Source: Propionivibrio dicarboxylicus
GTDB lineage: Bacteria; Pseudomonadota; Gammaproteobacteria; Burkholderiales; Rhodocyclaceae
Assembly: GCA_945902805.1 (NCBI GenBank)
Contig: CAMDMZ010000012.1
Location: 44,692-108,691 of the forward strand
DNA: 64,000 nt
Direction: 5' to 3'
Every line of letters begins with the position of its first letter. Positions within the stretch are counted from its first letter, which is position 1. The translations under genes and the position numbers were made by a program. The notes beneath the pieces were generated by a model. That model ran no database searches. It saw nothing but the letters and a program-made list of their open reading frames with translations, and was not told the origin of the DNA. Shown here in pieces: positions 43,564 through 54,421 of this stretch.

Positions 43564-44988
43564 ATGCTGCTTTACGAAAACTTGGCTCACGAATTCTCCA
43601 CCCTGATCAGCGACGGTCACATGCGCCCGGGCGATCGCCTGCCCTCGGTGCGGCATCTCGCACAGCAGCGCAAACTGTCCATCTCGACCGTCGTTCAGGC
43701 TTTGCGCAGCCTGGAAAGTCGCGGGATGGTCGAGGCCCGGCCGCAGTCCGGCTATTTCGTGCGACGGCGGCCGGCCCGCATGCTCGAGACCGCCCCGGGC
43801 CACGCCGGAATGGCGCCGGATCAACCGGTACAGCCGGTCGACGTTGGACTCAGTCGGCGCCTGGTGGAAGTTCTGCATGCCAACGAAGCGCCCGACATGG
43901 TGCCTCTGGGCTCGGCACTGCCGGCCACCGAGCTGTTGCTGGCGCCGCGTCTCAATCGGCTTTACGCCAGTGTCGCCCGCCGCCAGCCACGGATTCTTGC
44001 CGGCAGCAGTCATGGTGATCTGAACGAGGCGCCTCTATTGCGGGCCATCACCCATCGTGCGCTGGAATGGGGCTGCACCATCGCCCCGGAAGAAATCATC
44101 GTCACCAATTCTTGCACCGAGGCGATGACGCTCTGCCTGCGTGCCGTCACCCGGCCCGGCGACACCGTGGCGGTCGAGTCGCCCACCTACTACGTGATGC
44201 TGCAATTGCTCGAAGCGATGGGACTGCGCGCACTTGAGATTCCGACCCACCCGGTCACCGGCATCTCGCTTGACGCGCTCGAACTGGCCACGCGTGAGCG
44301 CAAGGTCGCCGCCTGCCTGCTGATCCCCAATGGCGCCAACCCGCTCGGCAGCCTGATGCCGGATGCCGCCAAGCAGCGGCTGGCCGATCTTCTGGCCGCG
44401 CGCGACGTGCCGCTGATCGAAGACGACATTTATGGCGATGTCTGTTTCACCGGCGCCCGGCCGCGCCCGGTCCATGCCTTCGATACGCACGGCAACACCA
44501 TGTTGTGCACCTCGTTTTCGAAGACCGTAAGCCCGGCGCTGCGTATCGGCTTCGTCGCCGCCGGACGCCGCACCGCCGACATTGTGTTGCAGAAAACCCT
44601 GACCAGTGGCAAGACCAATCCGCTGACGCAGCGGGTGATCGCCGAGCTGATGGAGTCACGCGGCTTTGATGTTCATCTGCGCACCCTGCGCCGTCGTTTG
44701 GCCGACCAGGTGGCACGCACCCGCGATGCGGTAGCGCGCTATTTTCCGGTGGAAACGCGCGTCACCGATCCGCAAGGCGGCCTCGTCCTGTGGCTGGAGT
44801 TACCGCCCGAAGTGGATTGCTCGGCGCTGCACCAGCGGGCGATTGCGGCAGGTATTGCCTTTGTCCCCGGCGAGATGTTTTCCGCCAGTGGCCAGTATCG
44901 CAATTGCCTGCGCCTCGCTTGCGGTCAGCCGTGGAGCGAACGCATCGACGACGCGCTGCGACGCCTGGGTGGTTTGTGTGTTGCGTAA
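43564..44988 (+). CDS. MocR-family regulator (GntR helix-turn-helix fused to aminotransferase)
   Basis: A 474-residue PLP-dependent regulator. The GntR winged helix is at the N-terminus (SDGHMRPGDRLPSVRHLAQQ, then STVVQALRSLESRGMVEARP). The class I aminotransferase-like domain covers about 90-470. The PLP-binding lysine is in SFSKTVSPALRIG; other contacts are NSCTEAMTL, VESPTYYVML and IEDDIYGD. Members sense metabolites through PLP chemistry and usually regulate a divergent gene, here the DUF2917-EamA transporter pair. A dispersed-repeat copy starts 10 nt after its stop. Confidence 0.92.
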   Translation: MLLYENLAHEFSTLISDGHMRPGDRLPSVRHLAQQRKLSISTVVQALRSLESRGMVEARPQSGYFVRRRPARMLETAPGHAGMAPDQPVQPVDVGLSRRLVEVLHANEAPDMVPLGSALPATELLLAPRLNRLYASVARRQPRILAGSSHGDLNEAPLLRAITHRALEWGCTIAPEEIIVTNSCTEAMTLCLRAVTRPGDTVAVESPTYYVMLQLLEAMGLRALEIPTHPVTGISLDALELATRERKVAACLLIPNGANPLGSLMPDAAKQRLADLLAARDVPLIEDDIYGDVCFTGARPRPVHAFDTHGNTMLCTSFSKTVSPALRIGFVAAGRRTADIVLQKTLTSGKTNPLTQRVIAELMESRGFDVHLRTLRRRLADQVARTRDAVARYFPVETRVTDPQGGLVLWLELPPEVDCSALHQRAIAAGIAFVPGEMFSASGQYRNCLRLACGQPWSERIDDALRRLGGLCVA

Positions 44989-44997
44989 ACGTTGGGC

Positions 44998-45023
44998 GCC
45001 GTCCCGCCAGAGCCGACTTTTTG
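44998..45023 (+). repeat. Dispersed 26-bp repeat, copy 13 (intergenic)
   Basis: GCCGTCCCGCCAG then AGCCGACTTTTTG. It fills part of the gap between the MocR stop and the PAS kinase start. If a start at 44992 were used it would be translated as AVPPEPTF, but that start is unlikely. Confidence 0.88.
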
Positions 45024-45078
45024 CCTCATGGTATCGTGCGCGCTTCCGTGCCTCGCGTCCGCCACACACACTGCTCCC

Positions 45079-46971
45079 ATGACGATTTCCGCCATTCCGC
45101 TTCATGACACTGCGTCCGGCCTGGGTGCGGCAAGCTTGGCGCAGGCGTTGATTGAAACTATGGATGGGCAGGTCGCGCTGCTAGATAAGGCAGGGATAGT
45201 CACTGCGGTCAATCAGGCGTGGCGTGAGCATGCGCGACAGTATTGTCAGCCGACCTGTCCCTATCGGTGCACGGGTGCGCTCGGCGCCGATTACCTGAAC
45301 AATTGCCATATGGTGAGCGGACCGGGCGCTGAAGAGGTGGCGGCTAGCGCTGGCATTCGCGACGTGTTGGCGGGCGTCCGGCCCGCTTTTGTTGGCGAGT
45401 ACGGTAGCGGCGGCCGCAGTTATCGGCTTGAGATTCAATCCCTGGCCTGGTCGGAGGGTGGCTTTCTGGTTGTGCATCACGACATCACCGAACGACGCCA
45501 GGCGACCGATCAGATGCGCTTGCATTCGCTGGTTCTCGATCAGATTCAGGACATGATCACCGTCACCGATATGATGGGCCAGATTGTCTATGTGAATCAG
45601 GCCCAATGCGCGATTCAGCGCCGATCACGGGCCGAGCTGGAGGGCGCACACATCGGGGTTTATGGCAATAATCAAGCCAAGGGGGCGACGCAGGCTGAGG
45701 TCTTGAACCAGACGCTCGCGACCGGTCATTGGCGTGGTGAAGTGGCTAACCGCACCGGTACCGGGGACGAAATCCTGCTCGATTTGCGCACTCAGCTGGT
45801 CCGTGATGGTCGCGGTGAACCGGTTTGTCTGGTCGGCATCTGCACCGATGTGACGCAACAGCGGCAGCGCGAGAATCTGCTGCGGGAATCCGAGTTGCGT
45901 TACCGCAGCTTGTTCGACGCCACGCCGGACGCGGTGTTCCTGATCGACGAGACGCAAATCCTGATGGCCAATCCGGCGGCCTTGAGCTTGCTGGGTGTGG
46001 CTGACGCAGCCGATATCGTCGGCTCGCCACCGCGCGAAATTGTTCATCCACGGTATTACGCGGTGGTACGCGAGCGCTTTCAGCGCGCCTTCCTTCTGGG
46101 CCAGACCAATCCGACCATGCAGATTCAGTTGTTGCGTGCCGATGGAAAACTGGTCGATGTCGAGGCCATATCGGCGCCCTTCGACTATGGTGGCAAGCGC
46201 GTGGTGCACGCCGTGATGCGCGACATAACGCAGCGTCTCCAGGCCGAACGTGCGCTGCGTCAAAGTGAGCAGGAGTTGAGCCAGAACGCCGATCGCCTGG
46301 CTGCCATGTCGCGCCATCTGGTGGCCGTTCAGGAAGATGCGCGCAGGCGGCTGGCGCGTGAGTTGCACGACCGCACCAGCCCCAATCTGGCGGCCATCGG
46401 TATTAATCTGGATGTCGTCAGTCTGGCCTTGCGCGACGAGGATTGGGCAACGCTGTCCGCGCGCATGGACGATAACCGCGCCCTGATCGAAGACACCGCC
46501 GCGAGTATTCGCGAGATATGTGCCGACCTGCGCCCGCCGGCACTGGATTACGCGGGCCTGGTGCCGGCCATCGAAGCCTATCTCGATCAGTACGGCCGGC
46601 GCATGAACATCGCCAGCAAATTCAATTTCACCAGTCGGCAAAGCCGCCTGCCGTCGGATATTGAATCAACCTTGTTCCGCATTACTCAGGAAGCCCTGAC
46701 CAATGTCGCCAAGCATGCGGGTGCGAGCACGGTCTGCATCGAACTCGACATCGGCACGGAAACCACGCACCTCGAGATCAGTGATGATGGCTGCGGTTTC
46801 GATGCGGCATCGTCAGCGCCCGCGACCAGCCAGGGCTTGCTGAGCGGCCAGGGTTTGCTGAATATGCGCGAGATGGCGGAATTTGCGGGCGGCAGATTCA
46901 GCCTGCATGCCAGCCCCGGCCTCGGCACGCGCCTGCAGGTCGTCATCGACGCCGGAGCTCCGAGGCCATGA
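45079..46971 (+). CDS. PAS sensor kinase of the NarX/HisKA_3 type
   Basis: A cytoplasmic kinase of about 630 residues with three PAS-type domains: about 15-145 with a cysteine cluster QPTCPYRCTGALGADYLNNC; about 150-275; and about 280-405 (RYRSLFDATPDAVFLID). It ends with a HisKA_3/HATPase core. The phosphorylated histidine is H430 in ARELHDRTSPNLAAIGIN. ATPase motifs are RITQEALTNVAKHAGA, DDGCGFD and GQGLLNMREMAE. The cysteines in the first domain could bind a metal or cluster (inference). The ATG at 45079 is chosen because upstream in-frame codons run through the repeat and lack a ribosome site. It is coupled to the NarL-type regulator by an ATGA overlap. Confidence 0.9.
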   Translation: MTISAIPLHDTASGLGAASLAQALIETMDGQVALLDKAGIVTAVNQAWREHARQYCQPTCPYRCTGALGADYLNNCHMVSGPGAEEVAASAGIRDVLAGVRPAFVGEYGSGGRSYRLEIQSLAWSEGGFLVVHHDITERRQATDQMRLHSLVLDQIQDMITVTDMMGQIVYVNQAQCAIQRRSRAELEGAHIGVYGNNQAKGATQAEVLNQTLATGHWRGEVANRTGTGDEILLDLRTQLVRDGRGEPVCLVGICTDVTQQRQRENLLRESELRYRSLFDATPDAVFLIDETQILMANPAALSLLGVADAADIVGSPPREIVHPRYYAVVRERFQRAFLLGQTNPTMQIQLLRADGKLVDVEAISAPFDYGGKRVVHAVMRDITQRLQAERALRQSEQELSQNADRLAAMSRHLVAVQEDARRRLARELHDRTSPNLAAIGINLDVVSLALRDEDWATLSARMDDNRALIEDTAASIREICADLRPPALDYAGLVPAIEAYLDQYGRRMNIASKFNFTSRQSRLPSDIESTLFRITQEALTNVAKHAGASTVCIELDIGTETTHLEISDDGCGFDAASSAPATSQGLLSGQGLLNMREMAEFAGGRFSLHASPGLGTRLQVVIDAGAPRP

Positions 46972-47603
46972 AACGCATCCTGCTGGTGGATGATCACCAG
47001 ATTTTCCGCGAGGCCCTGCGCGGTTTGCTGGAACGCATGCCCGAGCTTGAGGTGGTGGGCGAAACCGGCGATGGCCTTGCCGTGTTCGCTCTGGTCAGCG
47101 AGTTGCAGCCCGACATCGTATGCATGGATATTGGCATTCCTGGTCGCAACGGTATCGAGGTGACGCGACAGCTTATGGCGGCTTTCCCGGCGCTCAAGGT
47201 CATCGCCTTGTCGACGTACAGCGATCAGATTTACGTGATCGATATGATCAAAGCCGGCGCGGCGGCGTATGTCACCAAGGCCGAAGGCGGCAAGGAATTA
47301 CTGCGGGCGATCGAGGCGGTATCGAATGGCCAACACTATTTTTGCCCTGGCGTTGCCGATGTCGTCACACGCGCCATAATCAGTCCGAAAGAGCAGCAAA
47401 AGCGTGCGTTGCTGGGTGCGCGCGAACAGCAGGTCTTGTGCCTGGTCGCCGAAGGCCTGAACTCGCCGGCCATCGCGGCGCGCCTCGGCATCGCTACCGG
47501 TACCGTCGATGTGCATCGACGTAACATTCTGCGCAAGCTCGGTCTGCATAGCGCCGTCGATCTGACCCGCTATGCGATCAGTATCGGTTTGGTGAGCGGC
47601 TAA
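46968..47603 (+). CDS. NarL-family response regulator
   Basis: A 211-residue regulator. The receiver has phosphoacceptor D54 in IVCMDIGIPGRNG and a conserved lysine in AYVTKAEGG. The LuxR/NarL-type helix-turn-helix is LLGAREQQVLCLVAEGLNSPAIAARL, then TVDVHRRNILRKLGL. It is the partner of the PAS kinase just upstream. The array of CTACCG half-sites at 47628-47655, directly downstream and before the giant hybrid kinase, is a candidate target. Confidence 0.94.
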   Translation: MKRILLVDDHQIFREALRGLLERMPELEVVGETGDGLAVFALVSELQPDIVCMDIGIPGRNGIEVTRQLMAAFPALKVIALSTYSDQIYVIDMIKAGAAAYVTKAEGGKELLRAIEAVSNGQHYFCPGVADVVTRAIISPKEQQKRALLGAREQQVLCLVAEGLNSPAIAARLGIATGTVDVHRRNILRKLGLHSAVDLTRYAISIGLVSG

Positions 47604-47627
47604 AGCCCGGCTCTCGATCCGGCGACA

Positions 47628-47655
47628 CTACCGGATAGACGGTAGCTAACTACCG
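47628..47655. promoter_or_regulatory. Array of three CTACCG half-sites
   Basis: CTACCG at 47628, its complement CGGTAG at 47640 and CTACCG at 47650 give two overlapping inverted repeats with 6-nt and 4-nt spacers. NarL-type regulators recognise heptamers of TACYNMT type in head-to-head or tail-to-tail pairs. It lies in the 170-bp gap between the NarL-family regulator and the CheB-CheR kinase gene. Confidence 0.5.
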
Positions 47656-47773
47656 GGAATCGGGCATGTCGCCACCCCGGCCGTTCTTGTAACATGGCCC
47701 ATCGAAATAATTTGCCTTTCGTGCGGCTGAACGAACCCTCTTCCATGGTCGCAGCAGTACGGGGGCTCACGCC

Positions 47774-50700
47774 ATGAACGAAGCAACACACGCCGGCGAC
47801 GGCGAGTCGGATCGCGACCAGACACCCCAGCAGGAAGAATTCGGTGAGCCGACGGCTGCCCTGGCTACCGACTCCGGAGCCCAGCCAGAAACAGGCTTGA
47901 CACGCCCCAGCTACGTGGTTGGCATTGGCGCCTCAGCCGGTGGCCTGGAAGCACTGGAGCGACTCTTCCGCGCCATGCCGGTCGATAGCGGAATGGCGTT
48001 CGTCGTCATCCAGCATTTGTCGCCCGACTTCAAGAGCCTGATGGATGAGCTGCTGGAGCGCTTCACTCGCATGCCCGCCATACCCGTCGTCGATCGGGTA
48101 CACATTCTGCCCAACACGATCTATCTGTTGCCGCCCAAGCGCGACATGGTGATTGAAGGTGACGAGCTGATCACGACTGAGCGTTCTGGCGAAAAGGTGC
48201 TCAGCCTGCCGATCAATTCTTTCTTCCGTTCTCTGGCTGCGGCCTGGGGCGAAAAGTCGGTCGCCATCGTCTTGTCCGGCACCGGCTCTGACGGTAGCGC
48301 CGGCATCATGGATATCCGCGAAGGCGGCGGCCTGGTGCTGGTGCAAAGTGAGGAAACCTCGCGTTTCGACGGCATGCCGCGCAGCGCCATCGCCACCGGC
48401 TGCGTCGACGCCACGCTGGCGCCCGAAGCCATGCCGGCGGTGCTGCGTGCCTATGTCCAGAATCCGCAAATCAAGGTCAGCAGCTACGTTCTGTCCGGTC
48501 ATGAATTGACGCCGGAAGAGGGTATCCCGACCATCTTCGAGCGGCTACACGCGATCTACGACATCGATTTCAATTTCTACAAACCGCAAACCATCACCCG
48601 CCGCATCGAACGCCGCATTGCGCTGCATCCAGACCACATCACGGTCGAAGAGTATGGCCGTCGGATTCAGCAGGACCGCACCGAACTGGATCTGTTGTAC
48701 AAGGATCTGCTGATCGGTGTGACGCGCTTCTTCCGCGATCCCGAAGCGTTTGACGTGCTGCGTCGCAGCGTCATCCCGACCATCATGGATCGCCGCCATG
48801 GCGATGACGAAGTGCGGGTCTGGGTTTGCGCCTGCTCGACGGGCGAGGAAGCGTACTCGATTGCCATCCTCTTCCTTGAGGCCTTCGAAGAGCGTGGCAT
48901 CGTGCCGCGCATCAAGATTCTCGCGACCGATCTACACCGCGAATCGCTGCAATTTGCCGCCGAAAGCACGTATCCGGAAAGCAGCTTTTCCGAAATGCCA
49001 GAGGATTTGCGCGACAAGTATTTCACCGAGCAGACCGGCGGCTCGTACAAGGTCACCGCCAACTTGCGCAAGGCGTTGATCTTCTCCGAACACAACGTGC
49101 TGAAAGATCCGCCCTTCACCCGCATCGATCTGGTGAGTTGCCGCAACCTGCTGATCTATTTTCAGAATTCGGCCCAGGTGCGGGCGATTGCGTCCTTCCA
49201 CTTTGCACTCAAGCTCGATGGCTTCCTGATGCTCGGCGCCAGCGAAGGGCTGGGCGAGCTGACCAACGAGTTCCGCACCGAAGACCGTCTGTGGAAAATC
49301 TTCGGCAAGATTCGCGAGAGTCGCCTGGTTAACGAATTACGCGCGCCGCTGGCCTACAACCCCGGCCGCAGCGTGGCGAGTCGGGCCGCTGGTTTCGGTG
49401 AGCTGCGCCTCGGCCGTATTTATGACACTCTGCTCGATCACTTTATCCCGACCGGTATTCTGGTCAATGACCGCAACGAGACGGTGCATATCTTCGGCGA
49501 TGCCGGGCGTTATCTCAAACCGCCGGTCGGCCGCGTCACCACCGAAATCTTTGCCATGGTCGACGGCAATCTGCGGATCGCGCTGCTAACGGCTTTGCGC
49601 AGCGCCCAGCAGCAGAAAACGACCGTCAATTACAAGGGCGTACGCTTCCAGCGCGGCGATCTCAGCTGTGATCTGAATATCAGCGTCGAGCCCATGCTCG
49701 ACAGCGGTGCCAGTGCCACGTATTTCATGATCCTGATCCAGGAACAGGTACGCCCCGAGATCGTGACGCCGGAGATCCGGCAGATATTCGAAATCGACAG
49801 CCAGAACGCCTCGCATCTGCGCGAACTGGAAAACGAGCTGCAGCAGACGCGCGAATCCCTGCAAAGCACGGTCGAAGAACTCGAAACCAGCAACGAGGAA
49901 CTGCAGGCCGCCAACGAAGAACTGCTGGCTTCGAACGAGGAACTGCAGAGCACCAACGAAGAGTTGCATTCGGTCAATGAAGAGTTGTACAGCGTCAACG
50001 CCGAGCATGAGCTGAAGATCCAGGAACTGAACACCGTCAGTGCCAATCTCAACAATCTGATTCGCTCGACCGACCTGGCGACGCTGTTCATTGATACCAA
50101 TCACATCATCCGGCTGTTTACGCCCAAGCTGGTCGAAATCTTCCCGGTCATGGCGCAAGACGTGGGCCGCGACATCCGACATTTCAAGACCATACATCCT
50201 GACAGCACGCTGTTTGCCGACATCGACACGGTGATAGCGCAGCATCATCCGATCGAAAAACAGGTGTCCTGGGGCGCCGATCGGACCTTCCTGCGGCGTA
50301 TTTCGCCATATCAGGATGCCAACAAGCGGATCGCCGGACTGGTCTTGACTTACGTTGATATCAGTCAATACGATCGGGCCGAACGCGCGCTGCACCAATC
50401 GGAGAACCAGTTCCGCCTGTTGGCAGAAAACACCGGTGACTGGATTTTCATCCTTGATACCGAGGGCCGCTATCAGTACGTCTCGCCGGCCTGCGAGGAA
50501 ATCTCGGGCTACACGCCGGAAGAGTTCGTTGCCGATCCGACCTTGATCGACGCTATCGTGCGCCCCGACTATCACGCTGCCTATGTTGCGCACAAGGAAG
50601 GCTTCTCGGGCACGGGAGAACATCGGCTGGATGTGGCGATCATTTGCCGCGATGGCAGCACCCGCTGGATCGAACATCATTGCCGGCCGATGTATGACGA

Positions 50701-53254
50701 GAAGGGCGTTTTTGTCGGCCGTTGTGGGTCGAATCGCGACATCACCGAGCGCAAGAACTCCGAAACGGAAATGCGCAAACTGTCGATGGCGGTCGAGCAA
50801 AGTCCACACAGCATCGTCATCACCAATACAAAGGCCGAGATCGGCTATGCCAACGACGCCTTCCTCAAGAGCAGTGGCTACACGCGGGAAGAAATCCTGG
50901 GCAGGAACCCGCGCCTATTGAAGTCCGGCCTGACGCCGCAGGAAACCTACGTTAGCCTGTGGGCTGCCCTGCGTGAAGGGCGGTCGTGGCAAGGCGAGTT
51001 TATCAACCGGCGCAAGAACGGCGAGATCTATACCGAATACGAGATCTTCGCGCCGATCCGCGAAGTGGACGGTTCGATCAGTCATTACCTGGCAATTAAG
51101 GAAGATGTGACGGAGAAAAAGCGCATTGGCGAAGAGCTCGATCGTCATCGCTTCCATCTCGAAGATGTGATTGCCGAACGTTCCGGACAAATATCCGCGC
51201 TGAACGTGCAGTTGCAGGATCGGGCCGAGGCGGCTGAGGCGGCCAATCACGCCAAGAGCAGTTTCCTGGCCAACATGAGCCACGAGATCCGCACTCCAAT
51301 GAACGCCATCATTGGCCTGACGCATATCTTGCGGCGCAAGGTGGTGGAACCGGACCACGTCGACAAGCTGGACAAAATCGGTGTCGCTGCCGAACATTTG
51401 CTCGGCGTGATAAACGATATCCTCGATATCTCCAAGATCGAGGCCGACAAGCTGGTGCTCGAGAAGAGCAACTTCGAGGTCGATGCCTTGCTGACCAACA
51501 TCACCGACATGATGAGCGATCGCATCCATGCCAAGCGCCTGGAACTGGTGATTGATGTCGTGCCAGGGCTGGGGGTCGTGAATGGCGATGCCACGCGTTT
51601 GGGGCAAGCCTTGCTCAACTACCTGGGCAATGCCGTCAAGTTTACCGAGCGCGGCAGCATCATCCTGCGCGCGAAAGTGCTTGAAACCACGGCGGACGAC
51701 ATTCTGGTCCGCTTCGAGGTCCAGGATACCGGTATCGGCATTGCCGCCGACCACCTGCCGCGTTTGTTCCAGCTCTTCGAGCAAGCCGACAATTCGATGA
51801 CTCGGCGTTTCGGTGGCACCGGTCTCGGCCTCGCCATCAGCCGTCGTCTGGCGCTGCTCATGGATGGCGATGCCGGTGCCGAAAGTACGCCAAATGTGGG
51901 CAGCGTCTTCTGGATGACGGCGCGTCTTGGGCGCGTCCGCGCCGACGCATCGCACTACGTGATCCCACAACTGCAAGGCAAGCAGGCGCTGGTGATCGAC
52001 GACACGCCGGCGACCCGACTGGTGCATTCGCAGTTGTTGCGCATGATGGGTATCGAGAGCCGGGCAGTCGCTTCGGGGTCCGAGGCGCTGGCGCTGATTT
52101 CGGCAGCCGATAACGATGGCAAACCCTTCGATTTGCTCCTGGTCGACATGTTGATGCCGGGCATGGATGGCTTTGAGACGCTGACCAGCTTGCGCCGCCT
52201 GGCCCTGAAAAAGCAGCCGAAGGCCTGGCTGGTGACATCCCTGGCCGATCCGGCGATCATCGAGGATGCACCCCGGATCGGCTTTGACGAGGTGTTACTC
52301 AAACCCTTGTCGGCACCTAAACTGCATGAGGTACTAAGTAAGCACCTGGGTGCCTTGCAGGTGGGCAACTGGGGCCAGGGCGGCAGCCGTGGTCTGCTGG
52401 CGGGGACCACGATCGAAGCCGTGTTGCGGCGTGACTATTCGGTGGTGCGCTTACTGTTGGCCGAAGATGATCTGGTCAACCAGGAGGTCACCAAAATCAT
52501 TCTCGGTGAAATCGGCTGGCAGGTGGATATCGCCAACAATGGTGACGAAGCCGTCACCTTGTGCCAGGCGAATCGCTATGACCTGATCCTGATGGACATG
52601 CAGATGCCGGTCATGGACGGGCTTGAGGCGACACGTGTGATCCGGCGTCGGCCGGCTTACCAGAAGACCCCCATCCTGGCGATGACGGCCAATGCCTTCA
52701 TCGAGGATCGCCAGGCGTGTCTGGCCGCCGGCATGAACGACTTCATTGTCAAACCGGTTGCGCCCGAGCGGCTTTACGCTGCCCTCTACCATTGGCTGCC
52801 ACAGCCGGCAACCGCAAGCGCCGTACCGCCAGCACCGACTTTTCAGGCCCCGGCCGACGATGCCGACACCGCCCTGAGCCTGCCGGATATTCCCGAGCTG
52901 GACGTGGCCGTCGGTCTGCGCTCGCTGGGTGGCAAGCGTTCGCGCTACCGTGGCCTGCTCGACACCTTCATCGTCGAACATGGGGAAGCCGCCAATCTGA
53001 TCCGGGCCGCGCTGCAGGCGGAAAATCTCGCCGAAGCGCACCGTCAGGCGCATAGCCTGAAAGGTGCGGCAGCGGTCATGGGCGCCTTGCAACTCGCCGT
53101 TGCGGCACAGATGGTGGAAATCAGTATCAATGATTTGCAGCAGAATGAATCGACACTGGCGGATCTGGCGCCCTTGCTGGATGTGCTTGAGCTAGATCTC
53201 GACACCTTGCTCGCCGGGCTAAAATCAGTCACGGAGAAAAGTGCCGCACGCTGA
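47774..53254 (+). CDS. Giant CheB-CheR-PAS-histidine kinase-receiver-Hpt signalling protein
   Basis: An 1826-residue fusion. The order is a disordered N-terminus (1-45); a CheB methylesterase-like domain (about 46-235) with catalytic triad residues S54 (GIGASAGG), H81 (IQHLSP) and D173 (GTGSDGS); and a CheR methyltransferase-like domain (about 240-510; [25 protein letters not shown]). A long coiled coil near 680-760 has tandem ELQxxNEEL units. Three PAS domains follow, then HisKA with H1170 ([11 protein letters not shown]), the ATPase domain, two receivers (D1458 in [13 protein letters not shown]1608 in [13 protein letters not shown]) and an Hpt domain with H1760 ([12 protein letters not shown]). 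The linker before Hpt (about 1683-1691, AVPPAPTFQ) is a dispersed-repeat copy. It contains every step of a phosphorelay. An orphan receiver protein follows 37 nt later. Confidence 0.93.
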   Translation: MNEATHAGDGESDRDQTPQQEEFGEPTAALATDSGAQPETGLTRPSYVVGIGASAGGLEALERLFRAMPVDSGMAFVVIQHLSPDFKSLMDELLERFTRMPAIPVVDRVHILPNTIYLLPPKRDMVIEGDELITTERSGEKVLSLPINSFFRSLAAAWGEKSVAIVLSGTGSDGSAGIMDIREGGGLVLVQSEETSRFDGMPRSAIATGCVDATLAPEAMPAVLRAYVQNPQIKVSSYVLSGHELTPEEGIPTIFERLHAIYDIDFNFYKPQTITRRIERRIALHPDHITVEEYGRRIQQDRTELDLLYKDLLIGVTRFFRDPEAFDVLRRSVIPTIMDRRHGDDEVRVWVCACSTGEEAYSIAILFLEAFEERGIVPRIKILATDLHRESLQFAAESTYPESSFSEMPEDLRDKYFTEQTGGSYKVTANLRKALIFSEHNVLKDPPFTRIDLVSCRNLLIYFQNSAQVRAIASFHFALKLDGFLMLGASEGLGELTNEFRTEDRLWKIFGKIRESRLVNELRAPLAYNPGRSVASRAAGFGELRLGRIYDTLLDHFIPTGILVNDRNETVHIFGDAGRYLKPPVGRVTTEIFAMVDGNLRIALLTALRSAQQQKTTVNYKGVRFQRGDLSCDLNISVEPMLDSGASATYFMILIQEQVRPEIVTPEIRQIFEIDSQNASHLRELENELQQTRESLQSTVEELETSNEELQAANEELLASNEELQSTNEELHSVNEELYSVNAEHELKIQELNTVSANLNNLIRSTDLATLFIDTNHIIRLFTPKLVEIFPVMAQDVGRDIRHFKTIHPDSTLFADIDTVIAQHHPIEKQVSWGADRTFLRRISPYQDANKRIAGLVLTYVDISQYDRAERALHQSENQFRLLAENTGDWIFILDTEGRYQYVSPACEEISGYTPEEFVADPTLIDAIVRPDYHAAYVAHKEGFSGTGEHRLDVAIICRDGSTRWIEHHCRPMYDEKGVFVGRCGSNRDITERKNSETEMRKLSMAVEQSPHSIVITNTKAEIGYANDAFLKSSGYTREEILGRNPRLLKSGLTPQETYVSLWAALREGRSWQGEFINRRKNGEIYTEYEIFAPIREVDGSISHYLAIKEDVTEKKRIGEELDRHRFHLEDVIAERSGQISALNVQLQDRAEAAEAANHAKSSFLANMSHEIRTPMNAIIGLTHILRRKVVEPDHVDKLDKIGVAAEHLLGVINDILDISKIEADKLVLEKSNFEVDALLTNITDMMSDRIHAKRLELVIDVVPGLGVVNGDATRLGQALLNYLGNAVKFTERGSIILRAKVLETTADDILVRFEVQDTGIGIAADHLPRLFQLFEQADNSMTRRFGGTGLGLAISRRLALLMDGDAGAESTPNVGSVFWMTARLGRVRADASHYVIPQLQGKQALVIDDTPATRLVHSQLLRMMGIESRAVASGSEALALISAADNDGKPFDLLLVDMLMPGMDGFETLTSLRRLALKKQPKAWLVTSLADPAIIEDAPRIGFDEVLLKPLSAPKLHEVLSKHLGALQVGNWGQGGSRGLLAGTTIEAVLRRDYSVVRLLLAEDDLVNQEVTKIILGEIGWQVDIANNGDEAVTLCQANRYDLILMDMQMPVMDGLEATRVIRRRPAYQKTPILAMTANAFIEDRQACLAAGMNDFIVKPVAPERLYAALYHWLPQPATASAVPPAPTFQAPADDADTALSLPDIPELDVAVGLRSLGGKRSRYRGLLDTFIVEHGEAANLIRAALQAENLAEAHRQAHSLKGAAAVMGALQLAVAAQMVEISINDLQQNESTLADLAPLLDVLELDLDTLLAGLKSVTEKSAAR
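52820..52846 (+). repeat. Dispersed 26-bp repeat, copy 14 (inside the CheB-CheR kinase)
   Basis: GCCGTACCGCCAG then CACCGACTTTTCA, read in frame as AVPPAPTF in the linker between the second receiver and the Hpt domain. Confidence 0.88.
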
Positions 53255-53291
53255 ACATTGATGCCATACGACGGGTGAGCCCGGGAGAACC

Positions 53292-54410
53292 ATGCAACCG
53301 ACTGTTTTGATTGTTGATGACAATGCCGTGTTGCGGATGTCGATCGCCGCCGTACTGGAGGATTTCTTTCGCATCGTCGAGGCCGATTCCGGTGAGGCGG
53401 CGCTGGCGCTGCTGCAAACGCGGCCTGAGCCGATGCCCGATCTGGTGCTGATGGACATCGAGATGCATCAGCTCGATGGCTACGAAACCTGCCAGGCCAT
53501 GCGCGCTGCCGGTTATGCCATACCGGTGATTTTTGTTTCCTCGCACGACACGCTGAATGAACGACTGCGCGCCTTCGATGCCGGTGGCGACGACTTCATC
53601 AGCAAGCCCTACGACGCCGAAGAGCTGGCGCGCAAGGCGCAACTGGCGGTCCAGCGCAAGCTGCATGCCGAAGGTCTGCAACAGGCGACTCAACAAATTC
53701 TGCACGAAGTGGGCGAGACCGGTGTGCTGCTCAGTTTCCTGCGTGAGGCGATTCGCGTTACCGACTACGCCGCACTGGCCTCGCTGTTGTTCAAGTCGGT
53801 GGGCGACTACGGCGTGCGCTGTTACGTGCAACTGCGCCACGAGCATGGCGTCGAAACCCTGGCACCATCGGATGCGCCGACGCAACTCGAGCTGTCGATT
53901 CTGGAGCGCGCCACTGCGCTCGATCACAAGTTTCGCCTCGGACGGCGAATGGTCATCAATTACCACTTCATCTCCTTGCTGATCGTCGATATGCCGGAGG
54001 ATGTCGATCGGGCGCGCCGGCTGACGGATTACCTCGATGTCCTGGTCGAGTCGGCCGAGGCCGTGGCCGAAACGCTGGATGTCCGCCGTGAGTCGGCGAT
54101 GCGCGCCGAAGCGCTGATGGTGGCGACCGGCGGCAGCTTCAGTGCCATCGAGAACCTGCGCGAAAGCTATCGCAAGCAGCAGTCGGATACCCGCGTGCTG
54201 CTCCAGGAATTGATCGACGAGGTCGAGCACACCTATGTGCACCTCGGGCTGACGGAAAGCCAGGAAGAAACCATCAGTTCGGCTCTGCGCCGTAACGCCG
54301 AACGCATTCTGAATCTGTTCGCCCAGAGCATCGAATTCGAACAGCAGTTCGCCACCGTGCTCGATGCCCTCAAGCCGCAAAGCAATGCCAATGCCGATGT
54401 CTGGCTTTGA
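53292..54410 (+). CDS. Response regulator with an unrecognised output domain
   Basis: A 372-residue protein. The N-terminal receiver has IVDDN, phosphoacceptor D55 (LVLMDIEMHQLDG) and a lysine in DDFISKPYDAEEL. Residues about 130-372 match no DNA-binding, GGDEF, EAL or HD domain I know. They include a helical stretch, a GAF-like region (SLLFKSVGDYGVRCYVQL; HFISLLIVDM) and a C-terminal coiled-coil tail (about 260-360). A GGGAGA ribosome site lies close to the ATG, 37 nt after the giant kinase. It is the likely phosphoacceptor of that kinase's Hpt domain, acting by protein contact (inference). Confidence 0.88.
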   Translation: MQPTVLIVDDNAVLRMSIAAVLEDFFRIVEADSGEAALALLQTRPEPMPDLVLMDIEMHQLDGYETCQAMRAAGYAIPVIFVSSHDTLNERLRAFDAGGDDFISKPYDAEELARKAQLAVQRKLHAEGLQQATQQILHEVGETGVLLSFLREAIRVTDYAALASLLFKSVGDYGVRCYVQLRHEHGVETLAPSDAPTQLELSILERATALDHKFRLGRRMVINYHFISLLIVDMPEDVDRARRLTDYLDVLVESAEAVAETLDVRRESAMRAEALMVATGGSFSAIENLRESYRKQQSDTRVLLQELIDEVEHTYVHLGLTESQEETISSALRRNAERILNLFAQSIEFEQQFATVLDALKPQSNANADVWL

Positions 54411-54421
54411 GCCGGTTGCCG

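Noticed and set aside
48249..48273. AAAAGTCGGT match inside the CheB domain of the giant kinase
   Set aside because: The match stops after ten bases, and the residues ([10 protein letters not shown]) fit the CheB family.
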